Assembly: GCA_027038805.1 (NCBI GenBank)
Contig: JALWGO010000275.1
Location: forward strand, 1-23,766
Direction: 5' to 3'
From: Thermoprotei archaeon
GTDB taxonomy: Archaea; Thermoproteota; Thermoprotei_A; Sulfolobales; WANQ01
Length of the DNA: 23,766 nucleotides
Below are positions 14,980-23,026 of the stretch, in pieces; the first letter of the stretch is position 1, and each line of letters begins with the position of its first letter. The position numbers and the translations under genes were made by a program. A model generated the notes under the pieces. That model did no database searches. It was not told the origin of the DNA and saw only the letters and a list, made by a program, of their open reading frames with translations.

Positions 14980-17196
14980 ATGCCTAGACGTGTTAAGGCA
15001 GTAGAGCAAATACTCAAGATAATGCAAAACCTAGAGCAGATAAGAAACATAGGTATAATAGCACACGTAGACCACGGTAAGACTACGACATCAGACGCAT
15101 TGCTAGCAGCTGCTGGTATAATATCACCGCGTCTAGCTGGCCAAGCATTAGCAATGGACTACTTAGATGTAGAGCAGAAGCGTGGGATTACGGTAAAATC
15201 TGCTAACATAAGCCTCTACCACGAGTATGAGCATAAGCCTTACGTTATAAACCTAATAGATACTCCAGGCCACGTAGACTTTAGCGGAAAGGTTACTCGA
15301 AGCCTAAGAGTACTTGATGGAGCAATAGTTGTTGTGGATGCAGTAGAAGGAGTTATGACACAAACAGAAACAGTGCTAAGGCAAGCCCTTGAAGAAAGAG
15401 TAAGACCAGTCTTATTCATAAACAAGGTAGACCGTTTAATCAAAGAGCTACGCCTATCGCCTAGCGAAATACAGCAGAGATTCGTTGAGATAATTAAGGA
15501 AGTAAACGCATTAATAGACATGTATGGTGAACCACAGTTTAAAGAGAAGTGGCAGATAAATCCTGTAGCTGGTAACGTGGCTTTTGGTGCAGCCAAGGAT
15601 AAATGGGGCTTTACTATACCAATGGCGCAGAAGAAGGGTATAAAAATAGGCGATATAATAGATGCTTATCGTAGAGGCAAAGAAGCAGTAGAAGAATTCG
15701 CCAATAAAGTAGCACCTCTACACGAAGCCCTACTAGAAATGGTTATAAAATTCATACCAAACCCCAGAGAAGCACAAAGATACAGAATACCAAAGATATG
15801 GAAGGGAGACATAAACACTGAAATCGGTAAAGCAATGCTAGAAGCAGATCCCAACGGACCACTTGTATATCTAATCAATGACATGAGACTAGATCCCCAC
15901 GCAGGTCTAGTAGCAACTGGTAGAGTTCTATCAGGTACCTTGAAGTCAGGAGTAGAGGTATGGCTAGTTGGGGGAAGAATCAAGCAGAAAGTACTACAAG
16001 TCGGAATCTACATGGGACCCGATAGAGAAGTAGTAGGCCAAATACCGGCTGGTAACATCGCAGCAGCTCTCGGATTAGATAAAGCTAGAGCTGGCGAAAC
16101 AGTAGTAGATATTAGATACAAGGACGTAATGGTACCCTTCGAGAGACTAAGATATGTATCAGAACCCGTAGTAACAATAGCAATAGAGCCAAAGGATATT
16201 AGAGACTTACCAAAACTAATAGACGCTCTAAGGAAGATGAGCATAGAAGACCCCAACCTCGTAGTAAAGATAAACCAGGAGACAGGAGAATACCTACTAT
16301 CCGGTATGGGGCCATTACACTTAGAAATAGCGTTAACCTTACTAAAGGAGAACTTTGGTCTCGAAGTAATAACAAGCCCACCAGTAGTAGTATACCGTGA
16401 AACAATACGTGCTAAGAGCAAGGTATTTGAAGGCAAGTCACCGAACAAGCATAACAAGCTATACATTAGTGTAGAACCATTGAACGAGGAGACCATAAAG
16501 CTCATCCAGGAAGGAATAGTAACAGAAGACTTGGACCCCAAGACACGTGCAAAGATTCTCAGAGATAAGGCTGGTTGGAATTATGATGAGGCTAGAAGAA
16601 TATGGGCAATCGACGAGAACATAAACGTCTTCGTAGACATGACCACTGGTGTGCAGCATCTAAGAGAAGTAAGAGACACCATAATACAAGGCTTTAGACT
16701 AGCAATGAGGGAGGGACCTCTCGCAATGGAGCCAGTAAGAGGCGTCAAAGTAATAATGCATGACGCTGTAATCCACGAAGACCCTGCTCACCGTGGCCCA
16801 GCACAGATATATCCAGCAGTAAGAAACGCTATATATGCCGGAATGCTTACATCAAAACCAACAATTCTAGAGCCATTACAGAAACTAGATATAAGAACGC
16901 CAATGGATTATATTGGTGCTATTACAGCAGTAATAACAAAGAGGCGTGGAAGAATAATAACAGTAACACAACAAGGGGCACTAGCTAGAATAATAGCAGA
17001 AATCCCAGTAGCAGAGAGCTTCGATCTAGCAAGCGAGCTTAGAGGAGCAACAGCAGGAAAAGCATTCTGGGGAACAGAATTCAGTAGATGGGCACCGGTC
17101 CCAGAAAGCCTCCTAATGGAGGTTGTAAGAAAGATAAGAGAGAGGAAAGGACTACCACCAGAACCACCAAAGCCCGAAGACTTCATAGGATTCTAA
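14980..17196 (+). CDS. fusA: Translation elongation factor 2
   Basis: The protein has 738 aa, full length. GTP-binding motifs are AHVDHGKTT (28-36), RGIT (68-71), DTPGH (94-98) and NKVD (148-151). Domain II follows near residue 300, and the C-terminal domains III-V are complete. The tip of domain IV, VIHEDPAHRGPAQI, carries H604, the histidine that is converted to diphthamide in archaea. aEF-2 drives ribosomal translocation with GTP. A TATA box TTTATAAG precedes it, and the highly regular codon usage fits a highly expressed gene. The convergent ZIP transporter ends 93 nt downstream. Confidence 0.98.
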   Translation: MPRRVKAVEQILKIMQNLEQIRNIGIIAHVDHGKTTTSDALLAAAGIISPRLAGQALAMDYLDVEQKRGITVKSANISLYHEYEHKPYVINLIDTPGHVDFSGKVTRSLRVLDGAIVVVDAVEGVMTQTETVLRQALEERVRPVLFINKVDRLIKELRLSPSEIQQRFVEIIKEVNALIDMYGEPQFKEKWQINPVAGNVAFGAAKDKWGFTIPMAQKKGIKIGDIIDAYRRGKEAVEEFANKVAPLHEALLEMVIKFIPNPREAQRYRIPKIWKGDINTEIGKAMLEADPNGPLVYLINDMRLDPHAGLVATGRVLSGTLKSGVEVWLVGGRIKQKVLQVGIYMGPDREVVGQIPAGNIAAALGLDKARAGETVVDIRYKDVMVPFERLRYVSEPVVTIAIEPKDIRDLPKLIDALRKMSIEDPNLVVKINQETGEYLLSGMGPLHLEIALTLLKENFGLEVITSPPVVVYRETIRAKSKVFEGKSPNKHNKLYISVEPLNEETIKLIQEGIVTEDLDPKTRAKILRDKAGWNYDEARRIWAIDENINVFVDMTTGVQHLREVRDTIIQGFRLAMREGPLAMEPVRGVKVIMHDAVIHEDPAHRGPAQIYPAVRNAIYAGMLTSKPTILEPLQKLDIRTPMDYIGAITAVITKRRGRIITVTQQGALARIIAEIPVAESFDLASELRGATAGKAFWGTEFSRWAPVPESLLMEVVRKIRERKGLPPEPPKPEDFIGF

Positions 17197-17289
17197 TAAC
17201 GAAATAGCAGAATATGTAAAACTACATTTAATTTAGAGAATATTTTCCACACTCTATTCTCATCTTACACTTTAAGTATACTTATGTTT

Positions 17290-18078
17290 CTAGCCGAGAA
17301 CTGAGTCTAGTATAAGCATTATAATGAATCCTAAGAAGAATCCAAGTGTAGCTGGCTCATCGTGTCCGTGTCCGTATATATCGGGGGTTATCTCATGTAC
17401 AACAACGTATATCATTGCTCCAGCAGCAAGTGCTAACATTAACGGGAGCATTACTGGTATTAGGCCTACCAGTAATGGTGGTATAATGGCGGCGAAGGTC
17501 TCTATTATACCACTAAAAGAGCCTATAGCGAATGCTCTCCTCCTATTACCCGTGGCAGCGGCTATAGGTAGAGCTACAGCTAGTCCCTCCGGGACATCTT
17601 GAAGACCTATGGCTACTGCCAGGACAAGGCCGTCTACGAGACTATAGGTTGCGGCAGCGCCTACAGCCATGCCCTCAGGTATATTGTGTATTATCATTGC
17701 CAAAGCTATAAGCCATGCCCTCTTTAATTTAACTGGATGGATCCCTCCCTCATAACCCTTCGTTATGTGCATGTGAGGTATAAGCAAGTCTAAGAGTTTC
17801 ACGATTACTACTCCAAGTACAAACCCTATGATGCTAATGATTATTCCTCCGATCTCTATTGACGGTATTAACAAGCTAGTGAAAGAAGCAACAGTCATTA
17901 CTCCAGCAGCAAAACCCATACCAGCGTCAGTTATTTTTTCCTCTAATTTTAAACCAAAGAATATTGGAATACTACCAAGAGTTGTTAATATGGCTGGAAT
18001 AGACCCTATAATTAAAACTCTTACCAGTAATGGTATATGTTCCAAATAGGATACAAAAGCCCCGAAACCCATTATCAT
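17290..18078 (-). CDS. ZIP-family metal transporter
   Basis: The protein has 262 aa with about eight membrane segments. The binuclear metal site is intact: HNIPEG (131-136) in TM4 and QDVPEG (160-165) in TM5. A histidine-bearing loop PHMHITKGYEGGIH lies between TM3 and TM4, and HEITPDIYGHGHD (228-240) near the end could also bind metal. ZIP carriers bring zinc, iron or manganese into the cytoplasm. ATG 18078 has GGTGA 6 nt upstream on the minus strand. The gene is divergent from the structured RNA candidate and the MATE gene. Confidence 0.93.
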   Translation of the reverse strand: MIMGFGAFVSYLEHIPLLVRVLIIGSIPAILTTLGSIPIFFGLKLEEKITDAGMGFAAGVMTVASFTSLLIPSIEIGGIIISIIGFVLGVVIVKLLDLLIPHMHITKGYEGGIHPVKLKRAWLIALAMIIHNIPEGMAVGAAATYSLVDGLVLAVAIGLQDVPEGLAVALPIAAATGNRRRAFAIGSFSGIIETFAAIIPPLLVGLIPVMLPLMLALAAGAMIYVVVHEITPDIYGHGHDEPATLGFFLGFIIMLILDSVLG

Positions 18079-18155
18079 CTATGTTCACCATTACTTAAAG
18101 GACTCATTAACGCCGTTGAGTTTAAGATAAGTTATAACTGTTTACAACCGGCTCA

Positions 18156-18163
18156 TTTATAAG
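18156..18163 (+). promoter_or_regulatory. TATA box for the structured RNA candidate
   Basis: TTTATAAG, identical to the EF-2 box, lies in the 306-nt gap between the ZIP and MATE genes. The predicted start near 18186 is only a few bases before the GC-rich folded stretch. Confidence 0.5.
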
Positions 18164-18184
18164 CTATAATTATTAGTAATTCTA

Positions 18185-18275
18185 ACTGAGTGGAGCCTAG
18201 ACACCCCCGACTAGGGGTTGGGATGAAAGGCTCTCTCCCGGCCTTTCATATATAAATATAGACTGATTTTTAAGG
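18185..18275 (+). ncRNA. Candidate structured non-coding RNA with alternative hairpins
   Basis: In an AT-rich gap a 60-nt GC-rich block (18190-18249) folds well. A 9-bp perfect stem ATGAAAGGC (18223-18231) with GCCTTTCAT (18241-18249) closes a 9-nt loop; before it CCTAG (18196-18200) pairs with CTAGG (18211-18215). Competing pairings exist: ACCCC (18203-18207) with GGGGT (18214-18218), and GAGCC (18193-18197) with GGCTC (18229-18233), which would break the 9-bp stem. A TATA box lies upstream, and a T-run at 18267-18271 follows. I do not recognise a known family. It could be an independent small RNA or a leader of the MATE gene. Confidence 0.45.
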
Positions 18276-18344
18276 GAAATCTCTAACAGTACAAATAAAT
18301 AATTGTATAAATTTTATATTTTTCAAAGCATTATAACGTGATAG

Positions 18345-18352
18345 CTTATAAG
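18345..18352 (+). promoter_or_regulatory. TATA box for the MATE gene
   Basis: CTTATAAG is centred about 36 nt before the TTG start at 18385, which gives a leader of roughly 10 nt. No Shine-Dalgarno motif is visible near the TTG, in keeping with a near-leaderless mRNA. The presence of this box suggests that MATE need not be read from the upstream RNA promoter. Confidence 0.5.
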
Positions 18353-18384
18353 TTGTATTCAAACTAAATTGTATGCGATAAAAC

Positions 18385-19707
18385 TTGAACAAAGAAAAAG
18401 GTTTAACAAGAGAGGTACTGAGAATAGCATGGCCAATGGTTATTAGTGAACTCGGAGATAGTTTGTATTCTATAACAGATACATACTTTGTTTCAAGACT
18501 TGGCACAATAGCGCTTGCTGCTGTTGGTGCAGGCTCGTATATTTCATGGCTATTCTTTGTAGTAGTTGCATTATTTAGTACAGGAGTACTAGTTTTTACT
18601 GCTCAAAGCTATGGTGCTAAGGAGATTGAAAGGGCACGTAGAGCTCTAGGTGAGTCGATTATCATAGGTTTTACTTTAGCGTTGACTATAGCATTAATTG
18701 TACGCCTCATATCGCCACTAATAGTTGGGCTCGTAGTTGGAGCCGATAGAGAACTAGTAGAAACTACTCTATTATATTTTAATACAAGGATTATTGGTTT
18801 ACCCTTCCTCTTAGTAGCAGTATCAATGGATTCTGTAGTAAGAGCAGTTGGTGCTACAAAATACTCCATGATAACAGTTCTCTCAAGTGCATTACTAAAC
18901 ATGATTCTCGATCCAATACTTATTTTCGGATTATTTGGCTTCCCAGCTCTCGGAGTAGTTGGTGCAGCTCTAGCTACAATAATATCTATAATATACATGT
19001 TACCGCTAGAACTATTCTTTCTTAATAAACTATCACTGTTACCCCAGGTGTCACTAGAGTACGGGCATGTGTTAAAGGTGTTAAAGATTGGAGCACCAGC
19101 TGCATTAGAGAGACTAGTATTTTCCGTAGGGAATAATGCTTACATATCATTTATTTCTAGATGTGGCAGTACTGCTCTAGCTGCACATCAAGTAGGTATT
19201 AGAATAGAAAGCTTCATATACATGCCTGGATTTGCGTTCTCAGTGGCAGCAGCATCTCTTGTTGGACAACGAATAGGATCCGGTAATATCCTTGAGGGAA
19301 AGCGTATAGGTTTAGAAGCCACTAAGATATCAGCATCTATAATGGCTATTCTTGGAGTAATAGTTGCGCTAACAGCACATATTCTTGTAGCACCCTTTGC
19401 ACCGAATAACGATGTAGCATCTTTAGCTAGAATATACCTTATACTAGCAGGGTTCAGCGAACCAGGCCTAGCACTAGCTATGACTCTTGGAGGAGCTATA
19501 AGGGGTGGTGGAAATACACTCATACCAATGATTCTTAATGCTACAGGTCTATATTTGTTCAGAGTTCTACCAGCAGCACTACTTATAGGATCCCTAGGCG
19601 TTATAGGAGCATGGATAGCCATGTTCATAGATGTTTATCTAAGAGGAATAATATTCCTCATAATATACATGAAATATTTCGAGAAGATAGCATCTAAGGT
19701 CGTCTAA
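18385..19707 (+). CDS. MATE-family multidrug/toxin efflux transporter
   Basis: The protein has 440 aa with about twelve membrane segments in two homologous halves. The N-terminus REVLRIAWPMVISELGDSLY and the TDTYFVSRLG segment are typical of the family, as are AVSMDSVVRAVGATKYSM and the second-half GAPAALERLVFS with AALVGQRIGSG-like AASLVGQRIGSG. MATE proteins export cationic compounds in exchange for protons or sodium ions; the substrate cannot be read from the sequence. The start is TTG 18385. It converges on a small minus-strand gene whose stop is 5 nt from its own. Confidence 0.94.
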   Translation: MNKEKGLTREVLRIAWPMVISELGDSLYSITDTYFVSRLGTIALAAVGAGSYISWLFFVVVALFSTGVLVFTAQSYGAKEIERARRALGESIIIGFTLALTIALIVRLISPLIVGLVVGADRELVETTLLYFNTRIIGLPFLLVAVSMDSVVRAVGATKYSMITVLSSALLNMILDPILIFGLFGFPALGVVGAALATIISIIYMLPLELFFLNKLSLLPQVSLEYGHVLKVLKIGAPAALERLVFSVGNNAYISFISRCGSTALAAHQVGIRIESFIYMPGFAFSVAAASLVGQRIGSGNILEGKRIGLEATKISASIMAILGVIVALTAHILVAPFAPNNDVASLARIYLILAGFSEPGLALAMTLGGAIRGGGNTLIPMILNATGLYLFRVLPAALLIGSLGVIGAWIAMFIDVYLRGIIFLIIYMKYFEKIASKVV

Positions 19708-19712
19708 TAGGT

Positions 19713-19901
19713 TTATGACCCCATATCTATTCTTACCAAATCCCCACGACTAACTTGTAACAATTGTTGTGATGATTCCTCATTTACAGCTAATTCTACT
19801 AGCCTATAACTATTCTCATAAAGTATAAGAGTGTCTTCACGCACATTGAAGAAGGATTCTTCAAAAACCACAGTAGCTACAATGTTATTACATCTATGCA
19901 C
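19713..19901 (-). CDS. Small hypothetical protein
   Basis: A 62-aa frame starting at GTG 19901; a TTG at 19958 would give 81 aa but would place the shared TATA box inside the gene. The sequence looks like a real small beta-rich protein: NNIVATVVFEESFFNVREDT, then LILYENSYRLVELAV and a C-terminal GDLVRIDMGS. No known domain, cysteine pair or membrane helix is seen. Its promoter would be the palindromic CTTTATAAAG at 19937-19946, about 40 nt from the GTG. I do not recognise the family. Confidence 0.5.
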   Translation of the reverse strand: MHRCNNIVATVVFEESFFNVREDTLILYENSYRLVELAVNEESSQQLLQVSRGDLVRIDMGS

Positions 19902-19936
19902 ATTGATTCTTGACTCTTTTTTCGAGGTAAAAAGTC

Positions 19937-19946
19937 CTTTATAAAG
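19937..19946. promoter_or_regulatory. Palindromic, possibly bidirectional TATA box
   Basis: CTTTATAAAG is a perfect 10-nt palindrome. Its centre is 28 nt before the ATG at 19970 on the plus strand, the distance of a leaderless start, and about 40 nt before the GTG at 19901 on the minus strand. Both neighbouring small genes could be driven from it. Confidence 0.5.
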
Positions 19947-19969
19947 TCTTTGAAGCAATCTGATAATAT

Positions 19970-20083
19970 ATGGGAATACTATTAGAAATAGTTACAATCC
20001 TAGTATTGGGGCAAATCCTTATTATGACTTCCTCAATACTAGCGAGTACGGCTCGTTATCTCCTGCGTCGGTTAATAATGTAA
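19970..20083 (+). CDS. Possible 37-aa single-pass membrane protein
   Basis: This short frame, ATG 19970 to TAA 20081-20083, encodes 37 residues: an almost uninterrupted hydrophobic stretch (LLEIVTILVLGQILIMTSSI) followed by a basic end (ARYLLRRLIM), the layout of a small membrane protein with the basic end inside. It has no ribosome binding site, but its ATG lies exactly where transcription from the palindromic TATA box should begin. The next bases are AT-rich and show no continuation, so it may also be a fragment of a longer lost gene. Confidence 0.35.
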   Translation: MGILLEIVTILVLGQILIMTSSILASTARYLLRRLIM

Positions 20084-20376
20084 TTACTCTGGTAACGGGT
20101 TTCATACAATATTATTGTTCTTTCAGCAATACATTATACTTGTAATATTAAGTTAAGTATTGTGTAATAATCTTGTAAAACAATGTTCGGGCTGAAAATT
20201 TTTGTCTTTTCATTTAAAATAATTTGATTTATGTGTTTATTGAATAACTGTAACGTTTGCTTACTTTTATTTTATTTGAGATATTCTTATTTACTTAGCT
20301 TTTACCTTTTATTGTTATCTTCTCATTAGTTTAGAATTTATTTACTGTTTTGTCTTTATTTTTAAGTAGAAGTCAG
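20084..20376. other. AT-rich non-coding stretch
   Basis: These 293 bases are much richer in A and T than their neighbours and strongly T-rich on the plus strand from about 20200 on. Stops occur in all frames, and I see no RNA fold, repeat or clear gene remnant. The last part, with TTTTTAAG at 20358-20365, should hold the promoter of the following transporter. Confidence 0.5.
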
Positions 20377-21249
20377 ATGAATCGTTTTACTGGTCACGTC
20401 TTTGTGGCTATTGCAGCAATACTATGGGGATCTACGGGTATAGCTATTTTTTACGTGTTAGACCATGGAGTAAGCAGATTGGTTGCAGCATCGTTGACTT
20501 CTCTTCTTGGTGGCATTGTTCTAATAGTATATTCTGGGAGAAGAGGGCTTAAGAGCATACATAAGGATCTATTAGTTTATGGATCTACTGTTATAGTGTT
20601 GTTTAGAATACTTTATGTTGTATCGATATCTGTTAATGGCGCAGGGATTACAGCTTCGCTTCTATATACTGCACCCATATTAGTAGCATTATTATCACCT
20701 TTAATTATTAAAGAGAAAGCATCTTTAATAGACATGTTCCTTTCAGTAATTGCTGTAGCTGGCGCATATATTTCATCGAATCCAACACTCAAGATCTCAT
20801 CGATTACAGGGTTTATTATCGGTATGTTGCTGGCGTTGACGTATGCTATTACTATAATAGCAGTAAGATTATTCTATGGTAGGGGTTATAGTGTATGGGA
20901 GGTAATGGTTCAGCCTACTTTAGCTTCTATTCCCATATTGTTGTTGATAGCTTTATTAGTCAATCCTAGAATAGGGCTAGATATTACTGCTTTTCTCGCC
21001 TTGCTATGGAGTGGTTGTGTTTGCGCAGGATTAGCCCTGATAATATACTTAAAGGGGATGAAAACCGTAAAAGCATTGGATGCATCCGTTATAGCAACAT
21101 TAGAACCTGTTTCTGCTATAATACTAGCCTCCATAATTCTAGGAGAAAGATATAGTCTGTTACAAATAGTAGGAACGACTATGATAATCTCTTCTTCAAT
21201 TGCTATTATATTAAGAAGTATTAGAAAACCATTAAATGCAACCCTATAG
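20377..21249 (+). CDS. DMT-superfamily (EamA) transporter
   Basis: The gene encodes 290 aa from ATG 20377; a TTG at 20350 would add nine residues rich in serine before the first helix and is less likely. Ten membrane segments form two EamA repeats: the first starts AAILWGSTGIAIFYVL and the second GFIIGMLLALTYAITIIAVR. ASVIATLEPVSAIILASIIL near the end is the conserved EamA glutamate-proline motif (LEPV). Such carriers export or import amino acids, nucleotides or drugs; the substrate is not predictable. It stands alone in an AT-rich region. Confidence 0.92.
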   Translation: MNRFTGHVFVAIAAILWGSTGIAIFYVLDHGVSRLVAASLTSLLGGIVLIVYSGRRGLKSIHKDLLVYGSTVIVLFRILYVVSISVNGAGITASLLYTAPILVALLSPLIIKEKASLIDMFLSVIAVAGAYISSNPTLKISSITGFIIGMLLALTYAITIIAVRLFYGRGYSVWEVMVQPTLASIPILLLIALLVNPRIGLDITAFLALLWSGCVCAGLALIIYLKGMKTVKALDASVIATLEPVSAIILASIILGERYSLLQIVGTTMIISSSIAIILRSIRKPLNATL

Positions 21250-21297
21250 AGCCTAAGTACTCGTTAGGGTTACATCACAAAAACTAGTAAATTAGCC

Positions 21298-21593
21298 TTA
21301 TATCGATGCTTCCCACCTACTTAAAGCCTTGCTTAAATCTTCTACAGGTATTATCTCCGTTGCGATCCCAATATCCTTCAATGCGTCAAATAGTCTAATG
21401 AATGATTCTGCACTTGGTGATTCCCATATGCATATTTGCTTCCACTCATTTATAGCATTAAAAGACATTAACAGTTTTCCTCCGGAAATTATTTTTGATG
21501 GTCTATCAATTAGTTTCTTAACGGTATCCTAGTATGTTTGCTTCTTTTTGTGCAATTATGCCTGGTACTAGTTGCATATCAGATATATTTCAT
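21298..21593 (-). pseudogene. Frame-disrupted small alpha/beta protein (DUF3303-like)
   Basis: On the minus strand a clear coding remnant is split over frames. An ATG at 21593 (MKYI) meets TGA; a second frame from ATG 21577 reads MQLVPGIIAQKEANILGYR then stops; a third, from after TAG at 21531-21529, reads TVKKLIDRPSKIISGGKLL and goes on through EWKQICIWESPSAESFIRLF to a stop at 21298-21300. Joined, these give about 93 aa resembling small ferredoxin-like proteins of the DUF3303 type, with the CIWE segment and a closing IIPVEDLSKAL. At least one indel near 21520-21531 is needed. A 56-aa piece from ATG 21468 could still be translated. Confidence 0.5.
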
Positions 21594-21824
21594 GAAGTTT
21601 ACCTAAAACGATATCGTAAGTTATAGAATACAGCTATGGATTATTCATCGTTTATACATGTTTTTCCCAATTTTCATAGAATAATACACCATGTAGGTTT
21701 AAGCATTCTTTTTACTCTTTTTTATCTCCTTTGCTTGTTTCCCTACAGCAATGGTTTGTAAGATTTATTCACTATTAGACTATCCTATCTTGAGCGGCAT
21801 ATGTATTAACATGATGAGCCCTAC
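21594..21824. other. Gap without recognisable gene
   Basis: These 231 bases between the disrupted small gene and the DUF1634 stop codon contain only short frames on either strand. T-rich runs near 21710-21725 on the plus strand are present. I see no convincing RNA or promoter signal. Confidence 0.4.
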
Positions 21825-22088
21825 TTACTCGTATATGGATAATAATATGGATGTTATGATAACGATTATAGTTAGTACTGAGAGAGCTGAGTATAAGTAT
21901 TCTCTTTCGCGTAGTAATTGTATGCTTATAGTTAATAGTGAGATTATTGGTATAGAAATTATTGAGTACAATCCTATAATGGCTACTGTGGGATGATTGG
22001 TTAAGTTTTCAACTATTAATCCTATGATAACTATTGATAACCCTATGATTGCCCCGTATCTTAGGATCTTGGCGACTATGTCAAACAT
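21825..22088 (-). CDS. DUF1634-family membrane protein
   Basis: The protein has 87 aa with three membrane segments at about 10-28, 35-57 and 68-84, separated by short polar loops (ENLTNHP and REREYLY). The size, topology and position directly after a TauE/SafE gene match the DUF1634 family, which is commonly encoded beside this permease in archaea. It may be a partner subunit (inference). ATG 22088 follows the TauE stop by 18 nt, with GTGATG just upstream. Confidence 0.75.
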   Translation of the reverse strand: MFDIVAKILRYGAIIGLSIVIIGLIVENLTNHPTVAIIGLYSIISIPIISLLTISIQLLREREYLYSALSVLTIIVIITSILLSIYE

Positions 22089-22106
22089 GTTTCATCACAT
22101 TATTGC

Positions 22107-22889
22107 TTATATTATTGAGAAGAGCATTCTAATAGAAGCATATAGGAGTAATAGTGAGAAGACTAGCCTAACATATCGTGCTTTTATCTTACCAAGATAT
22201 CTAGCACCCAGTGTTGCTCCCGGTATTATTCCGAGAGCTAGCGGTGCTACTATTCCAGGGTCGGTAAGACCTTTAACAATGTATATCACTTCGCCGCTTG
22301 CTGCAGTTAAGCCTATCATGAAGGAACTTGTAGCGACTGCGATTTTTATTGGTACTCCCATAACGAGTGTTAATATTGGTACCTTTAATACACCACCACC
22401 AACACCAAGCATGCCAGAAGTTAAACCAGCAATAAAAGAAACTAGTAAGCCAGCTAGTTTACGCTTCCACGGTATATTATCGATACCCGTATTCTTTTCT
22501 TCATGTGTGGCTGTAGCTTCTTTTAGTGATTTTCTAAGCATTGTTATAGATACATATAAGAGCATGGCGCCAAACACACCTTCAACATAGTTTGTCGGTA
22601 GGGATAGCGTTATGTGGGCTCCCGCTATTGCACCAAGGGTAGTGATTGGTTCGAGGAAGAGAGCCATCTTGAAATCAACCATTTTCTTTTGTATATATTC
22701 ACTAGCTGCTGATGAAGATGTTATTATTACACATAGGAGGCTTGCCGCAATAGCTACTCTCGCATCATAGCCGAGCAAGAGAACCATAAATGGTACAAGT
22801 AGGCTTCCTCCCCCGATTCCAGTTATAGCCGATACAAATCCTATGCCAAGAGCACCAGTAAATAATATTATGGAGTCTAGCATCTCCAT
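22107..22889 (-). CDS. TauE/SafE-family permease
   Basis: The protein has 260 aa with about eight membrane segments. Two repeats of the family motif are visible: ITGIGGGSLLVPFM in the first half and LGVGGGVLKVPIL in the second. A hydrophilic loop (KEATATHEEKNTGIDNIPWK) separates the halves. Family members export sulfite, sulfoacetate or other organic anions or sulfur compounds; the substrate here is unknown. ATG 22889 is chosen; a second ATG lies two codons on. A TTTTAATA box on the minus strand around 22962-22969 may be its promoter. It is followed by DUF1634 as a two-gene unit. Confidence 0.9.
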   Translation of the reverse strand: MEMLDSIILFTGALGIGFVSAITGIGGGSLLVPFMVLLLGYDARVAIAASLLCVIITSSSAASEYIQKKMVDFKMALFLEPITTLGAIAGAHITLSLPTNYVEGVFGAMLLYVSITMLRKSLKEATATHEEKNTGIDNIPWKRKLAGLLVSFIAGLTSGMLGVGGGVLKVPILTLVMGVPIKIAVATSSFMIGLTAASGEVIYIVKGLTDPGIVAPLALGIIPGATLGARYLGKIKARYVRLVFSLLLLYASIRMLFSII

Positions 22890-23026
22890 ACACGCTTATC
22901 CATTGCTGGCCTACTTCCTACTCATTACTTTGCACTAGAGCTGAACTATTAGTATTGCTGTATTAAAACTGTCAAGTTAATACTAGATTAAACATATGAG
23001 AGAAGAAATAATAAAAGAACAGCGTG

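Noticed and set aside
16008..16541. 177-aa open frame antisense to EF-2
   Set aside because: It is a by-product of the strongly biased codon usage of a clear full-length EF-2 gene.
17197..17289. Palindrome AAGTATACTT in the gap between EF-2 and ZIP as a regulatory site
   Set aside because: It lies between two converging 3' ends where no promoter is expected, and short AT-rich palindromes are common by chance.
18219..18266. Reading GGGATGA and CTGA at 18220-18266 as a C/D-box RNA
   Set aside because: The would-be guide is taken up by a perfect 9-bp hairpin, so it could not pair with a target in the usual way.
21329..21532. 67-aa open frame on the plus strand
   Set aside because: It lies opposite the disrupted minus-strand gene, whose translation is much more protein-like.
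21751..21996. 81-aa open frame on the plus strand
   Set aside because: It runs antisense to the DUF1634 gene, whose topology and neighbour support the minus strand.
21997..22590. 197-aa open frame on the plus strand
   Set aside because: It is the complement of TauE/SafE; the minus-strand protein has both glycine-rich family motifs.
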